Of a stretch of DNA of 57,796 nucleotides, positions 8,403 through 17,075 are shown one piece after another. Position numbers and translations under genes: made by a program. The DNA comes from QHXQ01 sp036389375. Its GTDB lineage: Bacteria; Acidobacteriota; Blastocatellia; Pyrinomonadales; Pyrinomonadaceae. Location: positions 1 to 57,796 of the forward strand of contig DASVQA010000151.1 in the NCBI GenBank assembly GCA_036389375.1. Direction: 5' to 3'. A model generated the notes under the pieces. It worked only from the letters and a program-made list of their open reading frames with translations. It made no database searches and was not told the DNA's origin. The number at the start of each line of letters is the position of its first letter. Positions within the stretch are counted from its first letter, which is position 1.

Positions 8403-10643
8403 ATGAAACGCGCGCGACCTTTGTGTCTGCTCTTAACGCTCGTGCTATTGAGCGCAGCCGCGCCGGCCGCCGCGCAGACGCCGCGCCGCGCCCGCTCTGC
8501 ATCTGCGCCAAACGTCGAGCGCCGCATCAACGCCCTGCTCGCGCGCATGACGCTCGCCGAAAAACTGGGCCAGCTTCAGCAACTCGACGGCGAAGCAAAC
8601 GGCAACTTTCGCCCCGAACACGTCGAGCTAGTCCGCAAAGGTTTGCTCGGTTCGACCTTAAACGTGCGCGGCGTCGCACGCACAAACGAGTTGCAGCGTG
8701 TCGCCGTCAACGAATCGCGTTTGCGGATTCCTCTGCTGTTCGGCTTCGACGTGATTCACGGCTACCGCACGATCTTTCCCGTCCCGCTTGGCGAAGCGAG
8801 CAGTTGGGACGCGGGCGCGGTCGAACGCGCCGCCGCCATTGCCGCCGCCGAAGCGCGCGCCGCCGGTGTCCACTGGACATTTGCGCCGATGCTCGACATC
8901 GCGCGCGACCCGCGCTGGGGCCGCATCGTGGAAGGCGCGGGCGAAGACCCTTACTTCGGTGCGGTCATGGGGCGCGCGCGCGTGCGCGGCTTTCAAGGCG
9001 CGGACTACAGCGCACAGGATCGCGTCGTCGCCTGCGCCAAACACTGGGTCGCTTACGGCGCGTCCGAAGGCGGGCGCGATTACAACACGACCGACGTGAC
9101 CGAGCGCAACCTGCGCGAACTCTATTTCCCGCCGTTCAAAGCGGCGGTTGATGCGGGCGTCGGCACGTTCATGAGCGCGTTCAACGATCTGGACGGCGTG
9201 CCTTCGACCGCCAACCCGTTCACGCTGTCGCAGGTCTTGCGCGGCGAGTGGCGTTTTGATGGCTTAGTCGTCAGCGACTACACGGCGGTTGACGAACTGA
9301 TCAGGCACGGCCTCGCGGCCGACGGCGCGGACGCGGCCCAACTCGCCTTAAACGCGGGCGTTGATATGGAGATGGTCAGCCGTCTCTACAACCAGCACGG
9401 CGCGCAGTTGCTCAAAGAGCGCAAGCTGTCGCTCGCCACGATTGACGAAGCGGTGCGCCGCATCCTGCGTATCAAGTTCCGGCTCGGTCTCTTTGAGCAC
9501 CCCTATGCCGACGAAGCGCGCGAGCGCACGGAGATACTCAGCCCCGCACATCGCGCCGCCGCCCGCGAGATCGCCGCCCGCTCGCTCGTGCTCTTAAAGA
9601 ACGAGCGCGAGACGTTGCCCCTGAGCGCCTCCGCGCGCAGCATCGCCGTCATCGGCCCGCTCGCCGATTCGCAGACGGACGTGCTCGGCTCATGGAACGG
9701 CGACGGGCACACGGAAGATGCCGTCACGCTGCTCGCCGGCATCAAGGCGAAGGTCGCGGCGCACACGCGGGTCACTTACGTGAAAGGCTGCGACGTTGAG
9801 GGCGACGCGACCGCAGAGATTGACGATGCGGTGCGCGCCGCCCGCGCCGCCGATGTCGTCATCATCGCCGTCGGCGAATCGGCCGCGATGAGCGGCGAGG
9901 CGTCGGCCCGCGCCTCGCTCGACCTGCCGGGCCGGCAGTTGGACTTGGTTAAAGCGATTCACGCCACGGGCAAGCCTTACGTCGTCGTGCTGATGAACGG
10001 CCGGCCACTGACGATCAACTGGCTCGCCGAGAACGCGCCCGCCATGCTTGAGACGTGGTTCGCGGGCACGGAGGCGGGGCACGCCATTGCCGACGTGCTC
10101 TTTGGCGACGTGAACCCCGGCGGCAAACTGCCCGTCACCTTCCCGCGCGCCGTCGGGCAGATACCGCTCTACTACAATCACAAGAACACGGGTCGCCCGC
10201 CCGATGCGAACAACAAGTATTCGTCGAAATATCTGGACGTGGCTTGGACGCCGCTCTACCCCTTCGGCTATGGTTTGAGCTACACGCAGTTTCAGTTCGC
10301 GCCGCTCCAACTGAGCGCCGCGCGCATCCCCGTCAACGGTCACTTGACCGTCACAACCGAGATCACCAACACGGGCCGGCGCGCGGGCGACGAGGTCGTG
10401 CAACTTTACATACACGACGTGGCGGCGAGCGTTACCAGACCCGTGCGCGAGTTGAAAGGCTTCCAGCGCGTCACGTTGCAACCCGGCGAGCGCCGCCGCG
10501 TCTCGTTCACGCTCGGCCCCGAACAGCTTGGCTTCTACAATCGCGCGCTCCGCCACGTCGTCGAACCCGGCGCGTTTCAGGTCTTCGTCGGCACAAGTTC
10601 GGTGGACGGCTTGACCGGCAGCTTCGAGGTCACGGCGCGCTAA
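8403..10643 (+). CDS. bglX: Exported beta-glucosidase, glycoside hydrolase family 3
   Basis: This 746-residue enzyme should release glucose from the non-reducing end of beta-glucosides in the periplasm or outside. A signal peptide (residues 1-24, ending AAAQ) precedes the GH3 TIM-barrel domain, with GFDVIHGYRTIFP, LDIARDPRWGRIVEGAGEDP, KHW (213-215) and the nucleophile loop VVSDYTAVDEL, where Asp292 is the expected catalytic nucleophile. The second GH3 alpha/beta domain (GEASARASLDLPGRQ, about 485-510) and a C-terminal fibronectin-III-like domain (VTTEITNTGRRAGDEVVQLY) complete the BglX layout. A GAGGAG-type site precedes the ATG. The stop is only 3 bases before the next gene, the GH144-like enzyme, so the two should be made together. 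The symbol reflects architecture; linkage preference cannot be read from sequence. Confidence 0.93.
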   Translation: MKRARPLCLLLTLVLLSAAAPAAAQTPRRARSASAPNVERRINALLARMTLAEKLGQLQQLDGEANGNFRPEHVELVRKGLLGSTLNVRGVARTNELQRVAVNESRLRIPLLFGFDVIHGYRTIFPVPLGEASSWDAGAVERAAAIAAAEARAAGVHWTFAPMLDIARDPRWGRIVEGAGEDPYFGAVMGRARVRGFQGADYSAQDRVVACAKHWVAYGASEGGRDYNTTDVTERNLRELYFPPFKAAVDAGVGTFMSAFNDLDGVPSTANPFTLSQVLRGEWRFDGLVVSDYTAVDELIRHGLAADGADAAQLALNAGVDMEMVSRLYNQHGAQLLKERKLSLATIDEAVRRILRIKFRLGLFEHPYADEARERTEILSPAHRAAAREIAARSLVLLKNERETLPLSASARSIAVIGPLADSQTDVLGSWNGDGHTEDAVTLLAGIKAKVAAHTRVTYVKGCDVEGDATAEIDDAVRAARAADVVIIAVGESAAMSGEASARASLDLPGRQLDLVKAIHATGKPYVVVLMNGRPLTINWLAENAPAMLETWFAGTEAGHAIADVLFGDVNPGGKLPVTFPRAVGQIPLYYNHKNTGRPPDANNKYSSKYLDVAWTPLYPFGYGLSYTQFQFAPLQLSAARIPVNGHLTVTTEITNTGRRAGDEVVQLYIHDVAASVTRPVRELKGFQRVTLQPGERRRVSFTLGPEQLGFYNRALRHVVEPGAFQVFVGTSSVDGLTGSFEVTAR

Positions 10644-10646
10644 GCC

Positions 10647-11990
10647 ATGCTCAGCCCGCGCTCAGTCCTCTTTCGTCTGCGCGGCGCTGCTGCCACGCTC
10701 CTCTGCGTGCTGCTTACTCTCAGCCCCTGCGGCCGCGTCGGCACGGCGCACGCGCGGGCGCGCCTCTCAACGGCTGACGCGGCGCTGCTCGAAGACCTCG
10801 AACGCCGCGCGTTCAGCTTCTTTTGGGAGCACGCCGACCCGCAGACCGGCCTTGTCCTCGACCGCGCACACACAAACGGGCAGCCGCACAACGAACACGA
10901 GTCGAGCTACCACATCGCCAGCAGCGCCGCCACCGGCTTCGGTCTCACCGCGCTCTGCATTGCCGCCGCGCACGGTTGGGTGCAGCGCAGCGCGGCGCGC
11001 GCGCGCGTCCGCACAACCCTGCGCTTCTACGCCGAACGCGCGACGCATGAGCACGGCTGGTTCTATCACTGGATGGATCAACCGACGGGCGAGCGGCGCT
11101 GGCGCAGCGAAATCTCCTCTATTGATACGGCGCTCCTGCTCGCCGGCATGCTGACCGCGCGCCGTTGCTTCAATGAAGATAGAGAGATCGTGCGCCTCGC
11201 CACACAGATTTACGAGCGCGTTGATTTTCAGTGGATGCTCGCCGGTCAGCCCACGCTGCTCGCGCACGGCTGGCGACCCGAAACCGGCTTCCTGCACGCG
11301 CGCTGGGACACCTACAGCGAACATCTCATTCTGCAACTGCTCGCCATCAGCTCACCCAAGCATCCCATTACGCCGCTTGCGTGGCGCGCGTGGCAGCGCC
11401 AGCGCATCACCTACGCCGGCTACACCTACCTCACCGGCGGCCCACTCTTCATCCATCAATACACGCACGCCTACGTGAACTTTCGCGGCCGGCGTGAGAG
11501 CTGGTATCCGTTCACAGACTATTTCGCCAACTCCGTCGCCGCCACACGCGCGCACCGCCAGTTCTGTCTAGACCTCGCGCGCGAGTTTCCCGGCTACACC
11601 GCGAACGTCTGGGGCATCAGCGCGTCCGACAGTGCGCAGGGTTACGTGGCGTGGGGCGGGCCGCCGCGCGACCCCGCCATTGACGGCACGGTTGTGCCTT
11701 ACGCCGCCGCCGGTTCGCTCATGTTCACGCCCGACATCTCCCTGCCCGCCCTCCGCACCATGCGCGCGCAATACGGCACAACCGCCTACGGTCGCTATGG
11801 CTTCGCCGACGCCTTCAACCCGACGACCGGCTGGGTTGACCCGGACGTGATCGGGATCGACCTCGGTATCACGCTGCTCGGCGCAGAGAACCTGCGCACC
11901 GGCAACGTCTGGCGTTGGTTCATGGCGAACCCTGAGCTACCGCGTGCGCTGCGGCTCGTCGGGTTAAACCGGCGCGGGCGGGCGGAATAA
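10647..11990 (+). CDS. Exported 'glucoamylase-like' glycoside hydrolase (PF10091, GH144-type)
   Basis: A 447-residue exported protein of the family named putative glucoamylase (PF10091), with LLEDLERRAFSFFWEHADP near residue 50, SSAATGFGLTALCIAA, GWFYHWMD, SEISSIDTALLLAGML and, later, WGISASDSAQGYVAWGGPP and DAFNPTTGW. Characterised members placed in CAZy family GH144 are beta-1,2-glucan (sophorooligosaccharide-producing) hydrolases, so the old 'glucoamylase' name is probably misleading. It forms an (alpha/alpha)6 barrel in known structures. The N-terminus looks like a signal peptide (hydrophobic stretch to about residue 33). Translation begins 3 bases after the GH3 stop, consistent with coupling. 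GH144 plus GH3 is the expected pair for turning beta-1,2-glucan into glucose. GH144 membership is judged by eye. Confidence 0.8.
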   Translation: MLSPRSVLFRLRGAAATLLCVLLTLSPCGRVGTAHARARLSTADAALLEDLERRAFSFFWEHADPQTGLVLDRAHTNGQPHNEHESSYHIASSAATGFGLTALCIAAAHGWVQRSAARARVRTTLRFYAERATHEHGWFYHWMDQPTGERRWRSEISSIDTALLLAGMLTARRCFNEDREIVRLATQIYERVDFQWMLAGQPTLLAHGWRPETGFLHARWDTYSEHLILQLLAISSPKHPITPLAWRAWQRQRITYAGYTYLTGGPLFIHQYTHAYVNFRGRRESWYPFTDYFANSVAATRAHRQFCLDLAREFPGYTANVWGISASDSAQGYVAWGGPPRDPAIDGTVVPYAAAGSLMFTPDISLPALRTMRAQYGTTAYGRYGFADAFNPTTGWVDPDVIGIDLGITLLGAENLRTGNVWRWFMANPELPRALRLVGLNRRGRAE

Positions 11991-12025
11991 GGATCGCTGC
12001 ACGCAGGCCAGACTCGCGCTCGTCT

Positions 12026-14803
12026 TTAGCGCCTGCGCGCGCCGGGGATGGAGCGGGCGACGAAGACGGCGGTCGTGCGCGCCGGAATGGTGAACGTGCC
12101 CGTGTTCGTGTTGAAGCTCGACGTGCGGACGATGCGGTCGCTTGAGCGGACTTGAACAGGATGCAGGGTCAGAAATTTATGCACGAACGCGGGCGCGCTG
12201 AATGCTTGCGCGGCGGGCGTGGCATTGCAGAGGACGACGATCAGATCGTAATCAGGATCGAGGTCGCGCCCGACCGTGTCGCTGATGGCCATGACGACGA
12301 GGCCGGGCGTCTGCTGCGGCCCCGTGTTGTAGAAGCGCAGGCGCGCGTTGATGTCGGCGGCGCTGGTCAGGCGGAAGAGGCGCGAGCTTTTGCGTATGCG
12401 GAGCAACTCGCGCAGATGCGCGACCGTCTGCATGATGTCTGCGCGCGTCGGTCTGAGCTTTGGGTCGGCGAGCAGCGGCCGGAGCAGTGGCCAGCGCTCG
12501 CCGTTATCTGCTTTTGGCGGCAGACCGACGCCGAAGTTATTGGTGGCGTAAGTGAAGTCGAGCCGGTTGAACCAGTCGCCGGAGTTGTAGCTGTTATGGT
12601 CGAGCGATTTTGAGCGGAGCATATCCTGACCGGCGTGAAAGAACGGGAGGCCCTGCGCTAAAGCGACGAGGTCGAGCGCGAGGTTCTGCATCCGCACGCG
12701 CGCCTCGACGGTCGTCGTGCGCGGCGCACGCAGCACGTTGAAATCGTAGAGCGTGTAATCGTCGTGCGCTTCCGTATAGTTGATCGCTTCCTGCGGGTCG
12801 GCCGTATAACCGGCCGGCTGCCCACCGTAATCCACTTGCGCGGCGGCAACCGTCTGCCCCCGGTGATCCTCGAACCTGTACGCGCGCAAGCTCCCCGCCA
12901 GCCCCGCGCGAATCCAGTCCGTGTAGCGCAACAGCTTCTCTTTCTGCGCTTCGAGCGTGCCCTGCTCCGTACCGTTGGGCGCAAGGTAGAGACCGTTGAC
13001 GAAGCCCTGCTCTTGGAGCGGGCCGAACTGGCCGCCGCGCACGCCGTCGCGCAAACGGTCGTTGAACGTCCCGATACCTGTGCCCGCGAGATTAACCTGC
13101 GTCGCGTTCGGCCCGCGTGCGCCATTAGCCACCTCACCAAAGTTCCAGCCTTCGCCGTAGAGATAGATTTTCGCGCCGTCAACGCCGTCGTGCTGAAGCG
13201 TCAAAGCGCGCAAAGCAGCGCGCACCTTGAGCATGTTGCCGACCATGTGATGGCCCATCAGGTCGAAACGAAAGCCATCAACCTTGTAAGCGCGCGCCCA
13301 CGTGACGACGGAATCAACCAGCAGTTTCTCCATCATCGCGTGTTCGGACGCTGTGTTCCGGCAGCACGTGCTTGTTTCCGTCTGCCCGTCGAGATTGAGC
13401 CGGTAATAATAACCGGGCACGATCTTATCGAGCACCGAGCGCGGGTCTTGGCCATCGGCGGTGGTGTGGTTATAGACCACGTCCATGACGACGCGCAGCC
13501 CCGCCTCGCTCAAGCCTTTGACCATCGCGCGGAACTCGCGTATGCGCGTCGGGCCGTCGGCGCTGGTCGCGTAGCTGCCTTCCGGCACGATGTAGTGAAA
13601 CGGCTCATAGCCCCAGTTGAAGCCATCCTCGTCCCTGCGCGCCGAGATGATCTCCTGCTGGCGCTCGGAGTCGGGCGGCAGTTTGCTCAACTCGGCCGGG
13701 TCTGGTTCTTTGCGCTCGGCTTTGACTTCGTTGATGGTCGCAATGTCGAAGACGGGCAGCAGGTGTACGTGCGTCAGGCCCGCTTCAGCGAGCGCGCGCA
13801 GGTGCTTCATGCCGTTGGCCGTCTGATCGGTGAATGCGAGGTAAGTGCCGCGATGCGCGGCGGGCACGGTCTGATCGTTGCTGCTGAAGTCGCGCAGGTG
13901 CAGTTCGTAGAGCGCGATGTCTTCGGGCGCATCGAGCGGTGGCTTGCGGAGCGCATCCCAACCGGCCGGTTTAAGCGCCGGCGCATCGAGATTAACGATC
14001 TGGCTGCGCCGGCTGTTGGTCGCAAGACTGAGCGAGTAAGGATCGGTGACGAGGTTCTGCTCGATGCGCCCGGTCGTCGGGACAAAGACGCTGACTTCGT
14101 ACAGGTAGAACTGCTGCAACCAGCCAGCGTTGCCTGTGACGCTCCACACACCCGTCGTCGCCTCGTACTTCATCGGCACGACCGTCGCCGCCGTTGCGCT
14201 CGCGGCCGTCGGGAACAGGTGCAGCCGCACGGAGCGCGCGGTCGGAGCCCAGAGTTTCAGCAAGGGCACAGGTTCGTGGTCGCCGCGCCAGACGACGCCG
14301 AGCGCGCCCGTGTAGGTGTAGAGATCGTCGAGCACGCCCGGCAGTTGCAGCGAGGTCGCGTCGAGCAGTTGCCCGCTCGCGTCGCTGGCGGCAATCGCGC
14401 TCTGCCCTTTCAAGATCGACGGCACGCGCGCCATGTCTGCGGCGCTTAGTTTCAAAGCCGCGAAGCCGGCCAGGTGCGGGAATTTCGCGCGCAATGCGGG
14501 CGACAACCCGGCCGGATCATAGCTCAAAGTGATCGACTCGCCGCCGTCGATGCCGTGCGGCGTCAGCGTCAGGCCGCCCTCCGGCGCGAAGTACAACTTG
14601 TACGAGCCGCGCGCGCCATCGGCCATGTTTGCTGCGCGCCACGCAATGGTGTCGCGCGTCAGCCAGTGCGCGCGCGCCTTCGTCAGATCGCCGCGCTGTG
14701 TGCCGGCGACGGGCTGCGCACGCGCGCCGGAGATGAGCAGCAGCCAGAGCAGCGGCAGCGCGAAATATGCTGCCGCCCACAGGCGAGTCCGTTGGTTAAT
14801 CAT
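12026..14803 (-). CDS. pulA: Exported pullulanase type I (GH13)
   Basis: Pullulanases cut alpha-1,6 branches in pullulan, amylopectin and limit dextrins. From the chosen ATG (14803) the protein has 925 residues: signal peptide 1-30 (ending ARAQ), N-terminal beta domains, a CBM48-like module around 178-270, then the GH13 catalytic domain. Key motifs are the pullulanase hallmark FNWGYEPFHYIVPEGSYAT (395-413), VVMDVVYNHT (438-447), VDGFRFDLMGHH with nucleophile Asp514, YLYGEGW with acid Glu551, and YTEAHDDYTLYD (676-687). The open frame runs on upstream to 15421, but that part overlaps the MFS gene and is not protein of this gene; an ATG at 14818 is an alternative start. No clear Shine-Dalgarno was seen. 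It is the last gene of the malQ operon. Confidence 0.92.
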   Translation of the reverse strand: MINQRTRLWAAAYFALPLLWLLLISGARAQPVAGTQRGDLTKARAHWLTRDTIAWRAANMADGARGSYKLYFAPEGGLTLTPHGIDGGESITLSYDPAGLSPALRAKFPHLAGFAALKLSAADMARVPSILKGQSAIAASDASGQLLDATSLQLPGVLDDLYTYTGALGVVWRGDHEPVPLLKLWAPTARSVRLHLFPTAASATAATVVPMKYEATTGVWSVTGNAGWLQQFYLYEVSVFVPTTGRIEQNLVTDPYSLSLATNSRRSQIVNLDAPALKPAGWDALRKPPLDAPEDIALYELHLRDFSSNDQTVPAAHRGTYLAFTDQTANGMKHLRALAEAGLTHVHLLPVFDIATINEVKAERKEPDPAELSKLPPDSERQQEIISARRDEDGFNWGYEPFHYIVPEGSYATSADGPTRIREFRAMVKGLSEAGLRVVMDVVYNHTTADGQDPRSVLDKIVPGYYYRLNLDGQTETSTCCRNTASEHAMMEKLLVDSVVTWARAYKVDGFRFDLMGHHMVGNMLKVRAALRALTLQHDGVDGAKIYLYGEGWNFGEVANGARGPNATQVNLAGTGIGTFNDRLRDGVRGGQFGPLQEQGFVNGLYLAPNGTEQGTLEAQKEKLLRYTDWIRAGLAGSLRAYRFEDHRGQTVAAAQVDYGGQPAGYTADPQEAINYTEAHDDYTLYDFNVLRAPRTTTVEARVRMQNLALDLVALAQGLPFFHAGQDMLRSKSLDHNSYNSGDWFNRLDFTYATNNFGVGLPPKADNGERWPLLRPLLADPKLRPTRADIMQTVAHLRELLRIRKSSRLFRLTSAADINARLRFYNTGPQQTPGLVVMAISDTVGRDLDPDYDLIVVLCNATPAAQAFSAPAFVHKFLTLHPVQVRSSDRIVRTSSFNTNTGTFTIPARTTAVFVARSIPGARRR

Positions 14804-14877
14804 TTTGCCGCGACCCATGCGACGAGGAGCAGGTTCGTTCTGTTGCCGGCCCAAAAGCGCGCCCCCGCACGCAAGCT

Positions 14878-16284
14878 CTAACGCTCGTCGATCAGTCCTG
14901 TGCTCGGCACAGGCTGCGCCGACGCGGGCGGGATAAACGGCTCGTGCGCGTCGCCCTTGATAACGGCCGCCTGCGATACATCGCCCACGTCGCGCACGAT
15001 GGTGACGAGCGCCGCCGCGACGAGCAGGCAGACGCCGCCCAGCATCACCACGTAGAGCGGATTGTTGTTGAAGACGTGTTTGACGAGTGGCTGGAAGGTG
15101 AGCGAAGCGATGATCTCGGGGATGACGATGAAGAAATTGAAGATGCCCATGTACACGCCCATGCGCGCGGGCGGCAACGCGCCCGACAGGATCGCGTACG
15201 GCATCGACAAGATCGACGCCCACGCGATGCCGACGCCGATCATCGTCAGCACCAGCATGTTCTTGTCGTGGATCAGATAGACGGAGAGCAGTCCAAGCCC
15301 GCCGCAGATGAGCGCGCTGGCATGCACGGTCTTGCGACTCGTGGCAGCCGCCAGTTTCGGGATGACGAAGGCGATGGCGAAGCAGACGACGGAATAGACG
15401 GCAAACATCAGCCCGCCCCATTCGATGCCGCGATCAAAGATGGCCGACTTGTCGTCGGGTGCGCCGAAGACGTGGTAAGCCGTCGTCAGCCCGAAGAAAA
15501 TCCACATGCAGAAGAGACCGAGCCACGTAAAAATCTGCACGATGGCCAGTTGCTTCATCGTCTTGGGCATCTGCCAGATGGCGTCGGTGATTTCGTGGAC
15601 GATCTCGCGGACGACACCGCCGAGGCCGCGTGCGCGTGCGCGCAGGCGCTCGAACTCGGCCATGTCCTCCGGCGGATACTCTTTCGACGTGAAGACCGTC
15701 CACAGCACGGCGACCATGAAAGCCAGCGCGCCGATCTTAAAGGCATAGAGCACCGTGTAAGGGATGCCGCTCGGCGTGCGCCCGACGACGCCGCCGCGTT
15801 GGAACAGGTACGGTAAAGCGTTGGCGAGCGTCGCGCCGATGCCGATGAAGAACGATTGCATGACGAACCCGGCCGTGCGCTGCTCGATGTTCAGCTTGTC
15901 GGCGACGAAGGCGCGAAACGGCTCCATGCTGACGTTGATGCTCGCGTCCAGTATCCAGAGCAGCCCGGCCGCCATCCAGAGCGCCGACGAGTCGGGCATG
16001 AAGAAGAGGGCGATGCTCGACAGGATCGCGCCGATCAGAAAATAGGGTCGCCGCCGGCCCAAGCGATTCCACGTCCGGTCGCTCAGCGTGCCGATGACGG
16101 GTTGCACGAGGAGGCCCGTCACGGGGCCCGCGAGCCAGAGAATGGGAATCTGGTCGGCGTTCGCGCCGAGCTTGGTGTAGATGGCGCTCATGTTGGCCAG
16201 TTGCAAGCCCCAGCCAAATTGTATGCCGAGAAAGCCGAAGCTCATGTTCCAGATTTGCCAGAAGCTCAGACGTGGTTTCTGCAT
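14878..16284 (-). CDS. MFS sugar transporter, maltose/maltodextrin-type
   Basis: A 468-residue polytopic membrane protein with about 12 hydrophobic segments. The N-terminus (SFWQIWNMSFGFLGIQFGWG), the loop 2-3 motif GTLSDRTWNRLGRRRPYFLI and the segment PFRAFVADKL are typical of the sucrose/maltose proton-symporter branch of the major facilitator superfamily found in bacterial maltodextrin clusters. It should carry the products of the exported GH13 enzymes across the inner membrane. AAAGGAG lies 9 bases before the ATG. It sits between the SDR and pullulanase genes of the same operon, which supports an alpha-glucoside substrate, though the exact sugar is inferred from context. Confidence 0.86.
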   Translation of the reverse strand: MQKPRLSFWQIWNMSFGFLGIQFGWGLQLANMSAIYTKLGANADQIPILWLAGPVTGLLVQPVIGTLSDRTWNRLGRRRPYFLIGAILSSIALFFMPDSSALWMAAGLLWILDASINVSMEPFRAFVADKLNIEQRTAGFVMQSFFIGIGATLANALPYLFQRGGVVGRTPSGIPYTVLYAFKIGALAFMVAVLWTVFTSKEYPPEDMAEFERLRARARGLGGVVREIVHEITDAIWQMPKTMKQLAIVQIFTWLGLFCMWIFFGLTTAYHVFGAPDDKSAIFDRGIEWGGLMFAVYSVVCFAIAFVIPKLAAATSRKTVHASALICGGLGLLSVYLIHDKNMLVLTMIGVGIAWASILSMPYAILSGALPPARMGVYMGIFNFFIVIPEIIASLTFQPLVKHVFNNNPLYVVMLGGVCLLVAAALVTIVRDVGDVSQAAVIKGDAHEPFIPPASAQPVPSTGLIDER

Positions 16285-16311
16285 CGCGGGCGCTCCTTTG
16301 GCCGCTCTATG

Positions 16312-17043
16312 TCAGCGCGCGTAAATGTTTAGGTCTTCGACGACGACGTTGCGATCCAGCGCGAGCACGTACAGGAGCGTGCGCGCCATGTTGCGGACGT
16401 GGACGAAGCCGGGGCGCGGCTCGTCGTCGGGCTTAGTGTTTTCTACGTCCACGAGACCGGGACAGAGGTTGAAGACGCGTATGTTCGCGCCGGTCTTGCG
16501 CGCGTGGTCGCGCAGGGCTTCGGCGTAGCCGAGCAGGCCGAACTTCGAGGCGCAGTAGGAGGGCACGTCGGCGTAGCCGTGTTTGCCCGCCTGCGACGAG
16601 ATGTTGACCACATCGCCGAAATCCTCGCGCAGCATGTAAGGCAGCGCCGCGCGCACCAGCCACATCGCGCCGCGCAGGTTCGTCTCCAACACCTTGTCCC
16701 AACCCGCGTCCGTGATCGCCTCGACCGTTTCGGCAACGGCCAGCCCCGAATTATTGATTAAGAGATCAATCGTGCCGAAGCGGGCCGCCGTCTCGCGCAC
16801 GAGTGCCTCGGTCTGTGCTAGATCGCGCACGTCGCACGGGTGCGCAAAGACGCGCTCTGCGCCCGCCCGCGCGTTCAACTCGGTCGCCGCGCGCAACAGT
16901 ACGTCCGCGCGCCGCGCCGCAATGACGACCGCGCGCGCCCCTGCATCCACCAATGCTTCCGCCAAAGCGCGCCCGATCCCCGTCCCGCCGCCGGTGATGA
17001 TGGCCGATTGTTCCGTTAAGGGCTTGCTTTTGAATGCCGTCAT
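16312..17043 (-). CDS. Short-chain dehydrogenase/reductase (SDR)
   Basis: A 243-residue classical SDR. The cofactor-binding glycine motif TGGGTGIGRALAEA lies at about residues 17-30, NNSGLA near 94, a catalytic Ser in INISSQ-like context (VVNISSQAG) and the active-site YCASK (Tyr and Lys) near 158-162. The cofactor is NAD(H) or NADP(H) and the substrate is unknown. The gene is embedded in the maltodextrin operon, 27 bases before the MFS gene and 32 bases behind the GH13 gene, which hints at a sugar or sugar-derived carbonyl substrate (inference). Many SDRs are promiscuous, so no specific reaction is proposed. Confidence 0.85.
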   Translation of the reverse strand: MTAFKSKPLTEQSAIITGGGTGIGRALAEALVDAGARAVVIAARRADVLLRAATELNARAGAERVFAHPCDVRDLAQTEALVRETAARFGTIDLLINNSGLAVAETVEAITDAGWDKVLETNLRGAMWLVRAALPYMLREDFGDVVNISSQAGKHGYADVPSYCASKFGLLGYAEALRDHARKTGANIRVFNLCPGLVDVENTKPDDEPRPGFVHVRNMARTLLYVLALDRNVVVEDLNIYAR

Positions 17044-17075
17044 ACACGTTTCAAGCTGATCAACTGCGCGCGCGG

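Noticed and set aside
6763..8406. Long plus-strand open frame opposite the TPR lipoprotein gene
   Set aside because: High-GC antisense shadow: Arg-rich, no signal or domain, and the minus-strand frame has a lipobox and regular TPR repeats.
10647..11990. Naming this gene a starch-degrading glucoamylase
   Set aside because: The family name is historical; sequence pattern and GH3 pairing fit GH144 beta-1,2-glucanase better.
12764..14449. Long plus-strand frame opposite the pullulanase gene
   Set aside because: No recognisable domain; the complementary strand carries all GH13 catalytic motifs in order.
14819..15421. In-frame upstream extension of the pullulanase frame
   Set aside because: It overlaps the MFS gene, is Arg-rich, and a clean signal peptide begins only at 14803.
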